Shown here piece by piece: positions 50,648 to 58,382 of a stretch of DNA of 64,000 nucleotides. Position numbers and translations under genes: made by a program. The notes below the pieces were generated by a model. The model was not told the origin of the DNA, did not search any database, and saw nothing but the letters and a program-made list of their open reading frames with translations. The number at the start of each line of letters is the position of its first letter. Positions within the stretch are counted from its first letter, which is position 1. The stretch lies in assembly GCA_028287305.1 (NCBI GenBank), contig JAQBPX010000015.1:186001-250000 (forward strand), given 5' to 3'. The stretch comes from Gemmatimonadota bacterium. Its GTDB lineage: Bacteria; Gemmatimonadota; Gemmatimonadetes; Gemmatimonadales; Gemmatimonadaceae.

Positions 50648-50833
50648 GGGTCCTCCCTGGAGCACGAGAAGTGACGACTGCCTGACTGAACGTACCCTGC
50701 GGACCTCACCAGCGGTGAATCCGGCGTGGCACGCACCTCTTGTGAGTAGCATCACACGAGCCATGCTGAACCGCCGGAAATCGCAGCTTTACTGCACGCC
50801 CCGTCCCGAAATGCGGACACTTACGTCCACGAA

Positions 50834-51406
50834 ATGAGACTCATGACTACCACTGGAAACCGTAGCCGGCCACTGCCATCGCGGTGGCTTGTCCTGCTGC
50901 TGGTCGCCGCTGCCGCATGCAGCCCGGCCCCCGATTCGGCGCCATCGCCCGCTGAGCGCCGCGCGATCGCCGACTCGCTGGTGTCGCTCGTGAAGTCCGC
51001 GTACGACCTCTCGAAGCCGGATCCCGCCAGGGGAATGCTCTCGTTGTACCCCGACAGCGGGCGTGTTGTTTCCGCCAGCGGCGGCCGTGTGGTGATGACG
51101 CGCGATTCCCTGGCCGCCGGCATCCGGTACTTCTGGACGTACATCGGGTCGAACATGAAGAACGCGTCGTGGAACTGGCAGGACTTCCACATCGACGTGC
51201 TCTCGAGAGACGCGGCCGTGATGACCGCCACCTATCGAATCCCGCACCTCACGCCCCGCGGGCTGCCGCACGAGCTCGGCGGCGCGTGGACGGCGGTGTG
51301 GTCACGGCGCGATGGCCGATGGATGGTGATCCAGGAGCACCTCTCCGACCTCCCGCCGGCGCCGGCCGACTCACTCGCGGCCATGGACATGGCGAAGGGC
51401 CACTGA
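50834..51406 (+). CDS. SnoaL-like (DUF4440 / NTF2-fold) lipoprotein
   Basis: A 190-aa exported protein with a lipobox (LLLVAAAACSPAP, Cys about 29). The mature domain has the NTF2/SnoaL/DUF4440 pattern of a cone-shaped sheet: DSLVSLVKSAYDLSKPDP, GRVVMTRDSLAAGIRYFWTY, NWQDFHIDVLSRDAAVMTATYR, TAVWSRRDGRWMVIQEHLSD. It is often a small-molecule-binding or unannotated enzyme domain. The ligand is unknown. A small DUF6174-like gene follows after 37 nt. Confidence 0.85.
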   Translation: MRLMTTTGNRSRPLPSRWLVLLLVAAAACSPAPDSAPSPAERRAIADSLVSLVKSAYDLSKPDPARGMLSLYPDSGRVVSASGGRVVMTRDSLAAGIRYFWTYIGSNMKNASWNWQDFHIDVLSRDAAVMTATYRIPHLTPRGLPHELGGAWTAVWSRRDGRWMVIQEHLSDLPPAPADSLAAMDMAKGH

Positions 51407-51443
51407 CCTGTGACCTGACACCCGGCGTGCCGGTTTGATCATC

Positions 51444-51890
51444 ATGCGACGCCTCGTGCTCCTCATCGCCCTGCCAATCGCCATGTCCTGCGAGCAGCCC
51501 ACCGCGGCCAACGTGCTGCAGACCCGGCTCGATGCGGCGCGCGCCGCCTGGACGCGACAGAAGATCACGTCCTACAGCTTCCTGCTCAGCACCGAGTGCT
51601 TCTGTTCTCCCGACGTGGCGGGCCCGAACCGCGTGACGGTGACGAATGGTGTCGTCACCGGCGTGGTGCGCGCTGCGGATGGCGCCGTGCTCGACGTGCG
51701 AAATGGCCGCACGATCGACCAGCTCTTCGACTTCATCGCCAGCACCCTCGACGGCCCGTTCGGCCGCCTCACCGTGCAGTACGACATCGCGCGCGGCTAT
51801 CCGAGTTCCATCGATGCGGACCCCGTGAAGAACGCGACGGATGACGAGGTGCGCTACTTCTCCTCCGCCCTGGTGGTCACGCCGCCGTAG
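51444..51890 (+). CDS. DUF6174-like lipoprotein, 148 aa
   Basis: A small exported protein with a lipobox (LPIAMSCEQP, Cys about 16). The domain shows the DUF6174 pattern: YSFLLSTECFCSPD (Cys-x-Cys near the strand), PNRVTVTNGVVTGV, TIDQLFDFIASTLDGPFG and QYDIARGYPSSIDADP. It is an uncharacterised family of secreted proteins. ATG 51444 is used; TTG 51435 is an alternative. Its last 14 bases overlap the end of the convergent CPBP protease gene. Confidence 0.82.
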   Translation: MRRLVLLIALPIAMSCEQPTAANVLQTRLDAARAAWTRQKITSYSFLLSTECFCSPDVAGPNRVTVTNGVVTGVVRAADGAVLDVRNGRTIDQLFDFIASTLDGPFGRLTVQYDIARGYPSSIDADPVKNATDDEVRYFSSALVVTPP

Positions 51891-52575
51891 CCGCCAGGCG
51901 CCGCGCGGTGCGCCAGCTCGCCGCCAGGTCGTAGGCGACGTGCACCACCATGGACACGAGCAGCGTTCCCGTGAGCAGCACGAGGGCATGCTTCAGGAGT
52001 GCCATCACGAAGATGGTGACCATCGAGCGCGCGCCCTGCGGGTAGTGCACCAGGGCGAAGTCCACCGAGCAGATGATTGCCGCGGCCGCGAGACTTCCGG
52101 TGACCAGCGCCAGCAACTGGAAGAGCGCGCCGCGAAACGCGAGCTCCTCGCACGTGCCGGCCGCAAGGATCACGAGCGCGAACAGCGCGCGCTCGCGCGA
52201 TGACCGTGGCAGCAGCATGCGCGTGAACAGCTCCTTCCGCTCGGACTCGGGCCGCGTGCGCCATGAGAGTTCAGCCAGCAGCACCAGCAGCGCAAGGCAC
52301 CCCGCGCCGTAGAGCCAGTGCACGGCCGTGAGCTCGCGCGCCGGGCGCGTGCCGATCAGCGGGATCCACTGCGCACGGCACACCGCGAACGCCATCAGTC
52401 CAAGCACGGCCTGCAACGCGAGCGTGGAGGCGTAGAGCTTCGTGCGCGACGCGAATGGCTCGCCGTGCGGCGCGCGCGACGCGCGCACGCGGCGCGCGGT
52501 TCGCACGGCGGCAAGGGGAAAGGCGATGAGCATCCAGGCGATGAACAGCCAGCCCGGAACGCTCACGCTGCTCAC
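51877..52575 (-). CDS. CPBP-family (CAAX-like) intramembrane metalloprotease
   Basis: A 232-aa polytopic membrane protein. The CPBP/Abi active-site motifs are visible: CEELAFRGALF (motif 1, EExxxR), FALVHYPQG (motif 2, FxxxH), and HVAYDLAAS (motif 3, HxxxD/N). Related proteins process prenylated peptides, bacteriocins or act as anti-sigma proteases; the substrate cannot be assigned. Start GTG 52575 overlaps the PhzF gene stop as GTGA, implying coupling. Confidence 0.9.
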   Translation of the reverse strand: MSSVSVPGWLFIAWMLIAFPLAAVRTARRVRASRAPHGEPFASRTKLYASTLALQAVLGLMAFAVCRAQWIPLIGTRPARELTAVHWLYGAGCLALLVLLAELSWRTRPESERKELFTRMLLPRSSRERALFALVILAAGTCEELAFRGALFQLLALVTGSLAAAAIICSVDFALVHYPQGARSMVTIFVMALLKHALVLLTGTLLVSMVVHVAYDLAASWRTARRLAATAA

Positions 52576-53483
52576 GAGCCGACTTCCATGTGGCCCTCAC
52601 TCACCAGCACCGTCGCGCCACCCACGCGCACCGCGACGATGCGGCCCGCGCTGCGATCCACCTCGATGTCGAGCAGGCTCGGGCGCCCCATCTCGAAGCC
52701 CTGCTCCGCGCGCCAGCGGAGGGTGCCCTCGCGATCGTCGCGCTGCGCGAGGTAACCGCCCAGGCAGGTCATGGCACTGCCGGTCGCGGGATCCTCGGGC
52801 ACGTTGAGCCCGGGCACGAACACGCGAGCGCGCAGGTCGCTCCCCTCGCGCTCGCCGCCGCGCGCGAAGACGCACGGCTCCGACGCCCACGCGCCGCGAA
52901 GGGTGCGCTCCCATGCGTCGAGGTTCACCCGCGCGCGCGCGACGGCGTCGCGATTGCGCAGCGGTACGACCAGGAACGGCAGGCCGCACGAGACGCCCTG
53001 CGCCCCCCACTTTCCGTCGAGCAGGTCATCGGCTGACAGTGAGAGCACCGCCGCCAGCTGCTCGCGCGAGGGGGGCGGTGGCCCGAATTCCGGGAGCTGC
53101 GCCACGCTGAGCTGCGAGAATGTCGGGATGCCGTCCGTCGCGCGGATCATCACCGGCACCGGGCCCACGCCCTCCTCGAAGGTGATGCGCGTCTCGGGGC
53201 CGGTGAGGGGAACCTCCCCGATGCTCGCGAGCACGAACGCAGTGCCGACCGTGGGATGGCCCGCGAACGGGACCTCGCCTCCCGGCGTGAAGATCCGCAC
53301 GCGGCGCGTGTGTCGCGCGTCCACGGGCGGATAGACGAACGTGGTCTCGGAGTAGTTGAATTCGCGCGTGATCGAGAGCAGGTGCTGCTCGGAAATGGCG
53401 CGCGCGTCGGGAAAGACCGCGAGCTGGTTCCCGCCGAAGCGCTCACTGGTGAACACGTCGGCGGTGAGGAATCGATGTCGCAT
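52572..53483 (-). CDS. PhzF-family isomerase
   Basis: A 303-aa protein with the double-hotdog PhzF/diaminopimelate-epimerase-like fold. The active-site acid Glu46 lies in NYSETTFVYP, the substrate-anchoring loop reads PFAGHPTVGTAFVL, and the second-half loop reads EDPATGSAMTCLGGYL. Members isomerise small acids, such as trans-2,3-dihydro-3-hydroxyanthranilate in phenazine synthesis, but most genomic copies have no phenazine genes; none are here. It is coupled to the CPBP protease gene. Confidence 0.93.
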   Translation of the reverse strand: MRHRFLTADVFTSERFGGNQLAVFPDARAISEQHLLSITREFNYSETTFVYPPVDARHTRRVRIFTPGGEVPFAGHPTVGTAFVLASIGEVPLTGPETRITFEEGVGPVPVMIRATDGIPTFSQLSVAQLPEFGPPPPSREQLAAVLSLSADDLLDGKWGAQGVSCGLPFLVVPLRNRDAVARARVNLDAWERTLRGAWASEPCVFARGGEREGSDLRARVFVPGLNVPEDPATGSAMTCLGGYLAQRDDREGTLRWRAEQGFEMGRPSLLDIEVDRSAGRIVAVRVGGATVLVSEGHMEVGS

Positions 53484-53495
53484 GGGTGCGGCGCG

Positions 53496-53834
53496 TCAGG
53501 CGCCGTCGGGAGGGGAAGGCTGTCGGCGGCCGGCGCCCGAGCTGCGGGTCACCGCGGCTCGGGAGAGGAGCTCGAGCATGGCTTCATCGGGCAGGGCGTG
53601 CCAGCCAGCGGGAATCGGCACGAGGCGCCGCTTCTCACCCTCGCACTGAAAGGCAAGCCAGCCCTTGGCGAACTCGGAATCGATCTTGGAGCGCGGGCTG
53701 GCGACATGGCGGCGGTCCGGCGCCCGGCGACTGCCCGTGCGCCGGTCATGGCGGCGACGCTCAGCGGATTGCGGCTGGACGTCCCACGCCTGCCACTCCA
53801 CCCCCTTCGCATCCTGGAAGCTCCGATGCGCCAC
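53496..53834 (-). CDS. Hypothetical protein, 112 aa (paralogue of the 53898 gene)
   Basis: Unrecognised family. The protein matches its neighbour over its full pattern: HRSFQDAKGVEWQAWDV at the start, FAKGWLAFQCEGEKRRLVPIP in the middle and WHALPDEAMLELLSRAAVTR at the end. An additional Arg-rich insertion (about 22-48: PQSAERRRHDRRTGSRRAP in part) is absent in the neighbour. Its tail is Ser/Pro-rich. Both genes are minus-strand and close behind the PhzF gene. Confidence 0.65.
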   Translation of the reverse strand: MAHRSFQDAKGVEWQAWDVQPQSAERRRHDRRTGSRRAPDRRHVASPRSKIDSEFAKGWLAFQCEGEKRRLVPIPAGWHALPDEAMLELLSRAAVTRSSGAGRRQPSPPDGA

Positions 53835-53897
53835 CGCGCTGGCTCCTGTTCGTCGTGTGGGAAATGCTACGACGGCCGGGTCCGCTGGAAAAGGGGG

Positions 53898-54173
53898 CTA
53901 CTCGGCGTCCGGCCGGTCGTCCCGCGTCAGCTCACGAGCCGGGACGCTGCCCGTCGGGGCCGGTGCTGCCCGCTGCAGCAGGTCGGCGAGGTCCACATTC
54001 GGGAGCTCGCGCCAATTCTCGGGATACTTCATCAGGCGCCGCTTGCCGCCGCGCGACTCGAAGCAGAGCCATCCATTGCCGTAGCCCGTCGGCAGCACCG
54101 AGGCGCGACCGTAGTCGCGCTTCACCTCGAACACCACCCACTCGCTACCGTGTCCATCCTCGAACGACTTCAT
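53898..54173 (-). CDS. Hypothetical protein, 91 aa (paralogue of the 53496 gene)
   Basis: Unrecognised small soluble protein. It shows the shared pattern MKSFEDGHGSEWVVFEVKR, NGWLCFESRGGKRRLMKYP and WRELPNVDLADLLQRAAPAP. Identity to the paralogue is concentrated in EW, GWL-F, KRRL-P, W-LP and LL-RAA, which suggests one fold with a basic ligand site. No signal peptide. It lies 64 nt upstream of the other copy on the same strand, consistent with tandem duplication. Confidence 0.7.
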   Translation of the reverse strand: MKSFEDGHGSEWVVFEVKRDYGRASVLPTGYGNGWLCFESRGGKRRLMKYPENWRELPNVDLADLLQRAAPAPTGSVPARELTRDDRPDAE

Positions 54174-54262
54174 CTATGACGGCGATCCGGCTGAGTGCGT
54201 TTGACCCCTGGAACTGGGACGTGAGCGTCCCCACTCCTAACGCACGCCAGATGCCATCTACG

Positions 54263-55912
54263 TCATTCTTCAGCCATGAACGGGTATTCGAATCGCGTCG
54301 GCGGCGAGAACGTTTCCTTGATGGAGCGCGCACTCACCCAGCGGACAAGGTTGAGCTTGGAGCCCGCCTTGTCGTTCGTGCCCGATCCGCGCGCGCCGCC
54401 GAACGGCTGCTGCCCCACCACCGCGCCCGTCGGCTTGTCGTTCACGTAGAAGTTGCCGGCCGCGTTGCGCAGCGCGAGCATCGCCTGGTTCACCGCGCCG
54501 CGATCGGTCGCGAACACCGCGCCCGTGAGCGCGTACGGTGACGTGGAGTCCACCACGTGCAGCGTCTCGGTCCACTTCGCATCGTCGTACACATGGGCCG
54601 TGATGACCGGTCCAAAAATTTCCTCGCAGAGCAGCTTGTAGCCCGGATCGTCGGTCTGCACGAGCGTCGGCTGGATGAAGTAGCCCTCCTTCATGTCGTA
54701 CCCCCCACCCGCGACCACTTTCGCGTGCTGCTTTGCGTGGTCGATGTAGCCGCTGATCTTCGTGAATGCCTTCTCGTCGATGACGGCGCTCGTGAAGTTG
54801 CGGAAGTCGGTCGGCGCGCCCTGCTTCATCTCGCCCATGATCGCCACCACGCGGTCGCGCACGTCGTTCCAGAGCGACTTCGGCACGTACACGCGGCTCG
54901 CGGCCGAGCACTTCTGTCCCTGGTACTCGAACGCACCGCGCGCGATCGCGACCGCGAGCGCGGCGGGGTCGGCGCTCGGGTGCGCCACGATGAAGTCCTT
55001 GCCGCCCGTCTCGCCCACGATGCGCGGATACGAGTAGTAGTTCGCCATGCTGGCGCCGATCGTCTTCCACATGTTGTTGAAGACGCCCGTGCTGCCGGTG
55101 AAGTGCACGCCGGCCAGGTCGCGATGCGGCAGCAGGATGTCGGAGATCTCGCGCGCGTCGCCCGACACCAGGTTGATCACGCCCGGCGGCATGCCGCTCG
55201 CCTCGAGCAGCTTCATGATGTAGTACGCGGACAGCATCGCGCTCGACGCGGGCTTCCATACCACCGTGTTGCCCATCAGTGCGGGCGCGGTGGGCAGGTT
55301 GCCGCCGATCGAGGTGAAGTTGAAGGGCGTCACCGCATAGACGAATCCCTCCAGCGCGCGATAGTCGAGCTGGTTCCACATGGCGCTGTTCGAGAGCGGC
55401 TGCTCGCGATAGAGCTCCTGCGCATACGCCGGGTTGAAGCGCCAGAAGTCGATCAGCTCGCACGCGGCGTCGATCTCCGCCTGGAAGACGGTCTTCGACT
55501 GGTTGAGCATCGTCGCGGCGTTGAGCGTCTGGCGCCACGTAGTCGCGAGCAGCTCGGCCGCCTTGAGGAACACCGCCGCGCGATCTTCCCACGCCCAGTT
55601 GCCCCACTCGGCGCGCGCAGTGATGGCCGCCGCCACCGCCTGCTCGACATGGGCCCTGTCGGCACCGTGATACTCGCCGAGCACGTGCCGGTGATCGTGC
55701 GGCATGATCACCCTGCTCTTCTTCCCGGTGTGCACTTCCTTGCCGCCGATGATGAGCGGGATGTCGACCTTCTCGCCACTCATCGTCTTCAGGCGCGCCT
55801 TGAGCTCGGCGCGCTCCGCCGAACCGGGGGCGTAGCCCTTGATCGGCTCGTTGACGGGCGGTGGAACCTGGCGCGTGCCGGAAAAGCCGGCGAGGGGCTT
55901 GAGGGATGTCAT
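54263..55912 (-). CDS. pruA: L-glutamate gamma-semialdehyde dehydrogenase (1-pyrroline-5-carboxylate dehydrogenase)
   Basis: Oxidises glutamate semialdehyde, the hydrolysis product of P5C, to glutamate in proline/arginine catabolism, using NAD+. The 549-aa protein is a monofunctional ALDH of the ALDH4A1 type. Glu301 in VGETGGKDF, the catalytic Cys335 in GQKCSAASR, the nucleotide-binding FTGSTGVFNN loop and FGGARGSGTNDKAGS (ALDH4 signature) are visible. The length fits PutA-independent PruA. ATG 55912 is used; longer upstream frame is Ala/Pro-rich and not coding-like. Cyanophycin breakdown to arginine could feed this enzyme, but that is only inference. Confidence 0.94.
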   Translation of the reverse strand: MTSLKPLAGFSGTRQVPPPVNEPIKGYAPGSAERAELKARLKTMSGEKVDIPLIIGGKEVHTGKKSRVIMPHDHRHVLGEYHGADRAHVEQAVAAAITARAEWGNWAWEDRAAVFLKAAELLATTWRQTLNAATMLNQSKTVFQAEIDAACELIDFWRFNPAYAQELYREQPLSNSAMWNQLDYRALEGFVYAVTPFNFTSIGGNLPTAPALMGNTVVWKPASSAMLSAYYIMKLLEASGMPPGVINLVSGDAREISDILLPHRDLAGVHFTGSTGVFNNMWKTIGASMANYYSYPRIVGETGGKDFIVAHPSADPAALAVAIARGAFEYQGQKCSAASRVYVPKSLWNDVRDRVVAIMGEMKQGAPTDFRNFTSAVIDEKAFTKISGYIDHAKQHAKVVAGGGYDMKEGYFIQPTLVQTDDPGYKLLCEEIFGPVITAHVYDDAKWTETLHVVDSTSPYALTGAVFATDRGAVNQAMLALRNAAGNFYVNDKPTGAVVGQQPFGGARGSGTNDKAGSKLNLVRWVSARSIKETFSPPTRFEYPFMAEE

Positions 55913-55973
55913 GGCGATGGAGAGGTCGGGGTCGGCGAGTGCCTTAATGATAGCGCGGCGATTATCCTCCGGC

Positions 55974-56786
55974 ATGCGCCGCATCGGCCCGCCAATGCTC
56001 CTGGGAATGCTGCTCCTGCCGGCGTGTGAAGGGCCACCGGTGGAGTGGGCGGAGCCGCACGTGGCATCGGCGCCCGGCACCACCGACGCGCTCGCGCTCG
56101 CCGTGGACGCCGGCCGCGAGGTTCGGCTGGTGGCCGTCGAGGCGCAACGCGCGCCGTCACCGGCCGGCGCGTGCGCGGGCACGGTGCAGGTGGTGCCGGG
56201 AGCCGGCGCGCGCCGGTTTGCGGCGTGGTGGTCCGGACGCCCTGATGGCGGCGCAACGCTGGTCGCGTCCCGCTCCGATGACAGTGGCGCCACCTGGAGC
56301 CCCGCGGTGCGCGTGGACACCGCGGACGCGGGAGGCACGGGATGCGCGCGCCCAGCACCGGCCATGGCCGTGCAGGGCGACGTGGTCTACCTCGCGTACG
56401 CCATGCGCGCGCGCGAGGGGCCGGGGGTGTTCTTCGCCCATTCCATGGATGCGGGCGCCATGTACCACTGGCCAGTGGCGGTGGTCTATGGAGCCCATCC
56501 GCTGCAAGTGGCGATCGCCGCGGAGGGCGACCGCGTGGCCGTCGCGTACGACGACCCGAACTCGGCCACGCCGCGCGTGGCCCTCGCGCTCTCGCGCACG
56601 CAGGGGCACATTTTCGAGGAACGGATGACTGCGTCCACCGACGTCGGTGCGGCAGACGACCCGCGCGTCGCGCTGCGCGGCGGCGTGATTGCCGTGGCCT
56701 GGCGGCAGAACACGCGGTCCATGGAACGAAATGCGGCGGCCGCGTCGGCTGCTGCATGGTGGGTGCGGTCAGGCACGCTGCGCTGA
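55974..56786 (+). CDS. Sialidase/BNR-fold lipoprotein with Asp-box repeats
   Basis: A 270-aa exported protein with a lipobox (LLLPACEG, Cys about 16). The body consists of repeated four-stranded blade-like units. Asp-box motifs are visible as SRSDDSGATWSP and the degenerate HSMDAGAMYHWP, with AVAYDDPNSATPRVALALS between them. This is typical of sialidase-like beta-propellers with no enzymatic residues I can confirm. Role unknown, perhaps surface glycan binding. It heads a run with the receiver-DHp gene 31 nt downstream. Confidence 0.78.
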   Translation: MRRIGPPMLLGMLLLPACEGPPVEWAEPHVASAPGTTDALALAVDAGREVRLVAVEAQRAPSPAGACAGTVQVVPGAGARRFAAWWSGRPDGGATLVASRSDDSGATWSPAVRVDTADAGGTGCARPAPAMAVQGDVVYLAYAMRAREGPGVFFAHSMDAGAMYHWPVAVVYGAHPLQVAIAAEGDRVAVAYDDPNSATPRVALALSRTQGHIFEERMTASTDVGAADDPRVALRGGVIAVAWRQNTRSMERNAAAASAAAWWVRSGTLR

Positions 56787-56817
56787 CCCGCCCCGCACCC
56801 AAGGAGCTGATTCACCG

Positions 56818-57483
56818 ATGCGAGTCCTGATCGCCGACGACGACGCCATGAGTCGCGCGCTGCTCGGCCACGTGGTGGCCGCCATGGGGCACGAGCACGT
56901 TTCGGCCGACGACGGCGAGCTCGCGTGGACCACCTGGCGCGAGCAGCGCCCATCCCTGGCGATCGTGGACATCGAGATGCCGCAGCTCGACGGCCTCGCG
57001 CTGAGCCGGCGCATTCGCGAGGTGGACATGGCCCGCGAGACGTTCATCCTGGTGGTGACGGGCCGCGAGGACGAGGGCGTGCTCGAGCAGGTGCTCGATG
57101 CCGGCGCCGACGACTACATGGCGAAGCCCGTGACGCCGGAGAACCTGCAGGCGCGGCTCAAGATCGCCGAGCGTCGCATCGCGCAGGACGAGCTCCGGCG
57201 GCGGGCCGAGCGTGAGCTGCAGCAGGCGCGCTGGCTGGCGGGCATCGGCGAGACGACGATCGCGCTGCAGCACGAGATCAACAACCCGCTCTCGGCGCTG
57301 CTCGGCAACGTGGAGCTGATGATGATGGACGCGAAGGACGCGGGCAATTCGGATGAACGGCTGGCGGTGATCCTGGAGCAGGCGAAGCGCATCGCCGACG
57401 TGGTGCGGCGCATTGCGAGGCTGCGAAACCCTCAATCGGTCGAGTACGCGAGGGGCTCGCGAATGATCGACCTCTCGGAGTGA
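56818..57483 (+). CDS. Receiver-DHp protein lacking a kinase ATPase domain
   Basis: A 221-aa protein with a complete receiver domain: acidic pocket Asp7-9, phospho-acceptor Asp51 (IVDIEMP), Thr81 (VVTGRE) and Lys103 (MAKPV). It is followed by a helical linker and a histidine kinase dimerisation helix with His152 in ALQHEINNPLSALLGNV. The second DHp helix ends at the stop; no HATPase_c domain is present, and the next gene starts 4 nt later. It can probably be phosphorylated and dimerise, passing phosphate between Asp and His with an outside kinase, or titrate one (inference). Shine-Dalgarno AAGGAG is 11 nt upstream. Confidence 0.88.
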   Translation: MRVLIADDDAMSRALLGHVVAAMGHEHVSADDGELAWTTWREQRPSLAIVDIEMPQLDGLALSRRIREVDMARETFILVVTGREDEGVLEQVLDAGADDYMAKPVTPENLQARLKIAERRIAQDELRRRAERELQQARWLAGIGETTIALQHEINNPLSALLGNVELMMMDAKDAGNSDERLAVILEQAKRIADVVRRIARLRNPQSVEYARGSRMIDLSE

Positions 57484-57487
57484 CGAG

Positions 57488-58378
57488 ATGACCCGCTACA
57501 TCGGCGCGCACACGATCGACAATGGCGGCATCCACATGGCGGCGCGCCGCGCGGGCACCGGCGGCATGCGCGCGCTGCAGGTGTTCACCGCGATTCCCAA
57601 GTACTACGGCGAGAAGGTGGGCGTGAAGCCGGAGCGGCTCGAGCGCTTTCGCGAGGCGCTGGCCGCCGCGAAGATCGACGGCGAGCGGGTGGTGTCGCAC
57701 GCCGCCTACGTGCTGAACACGGCGAGCCCGGACGACGCCAAGTGGCCGCGCGCGCGTGATGGGCTCACCAAGGAGTACGAGCGCTCGGTGACGCTCGGCA
57801 TCGGCTCGGTGTGCTTTCATCCCGGTGCGGCCACGGACGGCGATCGCGACGCGGCGGCGGAACGCGTGGCCGCGGCGATCACATACGCGCTGGAGAAGGT
57901 GGCGGGCGACACGCGGCTGCTGATCGAGAACACGGCCGGCGCGGGGAACACGTATGCGCGCACGGCGAGTGAAGTCGCGAACGCGCTCAGGCACGTGCCG
58001 AAGAAGCTGCGCGCGCGCACGGGTTACGGCCTGGACACCTGCCACCTGCACGCCTCGGGGTACGACATCACGTCGTCGCCGGCCGCGTTGAAGGCGGTGC
58101 TGGATGAATTCGAGGAGGCCACTGGCGAGCCGCCCGGATTCTTCCACCTGAACGACAGCGAGGGCGCGTGCGCGTCGAACGTGGACCGTCATCGCCTGAT
58201 CGGCGAGGGCACGATTGGCCCGGACACCTTCAAGTGGCTGCTCCACGATTCGCGAAGCGGCGGGATTCCGCTGATCCTCGAGACTCCGCAGCTCGACTAT
58301 GAGATCGCCGAGGATGATGACGCGCCCGATCCGTACGACCTCCAGATGTTCGCGCTCCTCTCGAGCTTCGTGGCGTGA
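57488..58378 (+). CDS. nfo: Endonuclease IV (AP endonuclease)
   Basis: Cuts DNA 5' of abasic sites in base excision repair. The 296-aa TIM-barrel protein contains the trinuclear-zinc ligand set: His in VVSHAAYVLN, His in SVCFHPGA, Glu in LIENTAGAG, Asp/His in GYGLDTCHLHASGYD, His in FFHLNDS, Asp/His in NVDRHRLIGEG, and Glu in LILETPQLD. All nine-ligand motifs of the Nfo family are recognisable. It starts 4 nt after the receiver-DHp gene, so it is probably in the same transcription unit. Confidence 0.96.
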   Translation: MTRYIGAHTIDNGGIHMAARRAGTGGMRALQVFTAIPKYYGEKVGVKPERLERFREALAAAKIDGERVVSHAAYVLNTASPDDAKWPRARDGLTKEYERSVTLGIGSVCFHPGAATDGDRDAAAERVAAAITYALEKVAGDTRLLIENTAGAGNTYARTASEVANALRHVPKKLRARTGYGLDTCHLHASGYDITSSPAALKAVLDEFEEATGEPPGFFHLNDSEGACASNVDRHRLIGEGTIGPDTFKWLLHDSRSGGIPLILETPQLDYEIAEDDDAPDPYDLQMFALLSSFVA

Positions 58379-58382
58379 GGTG

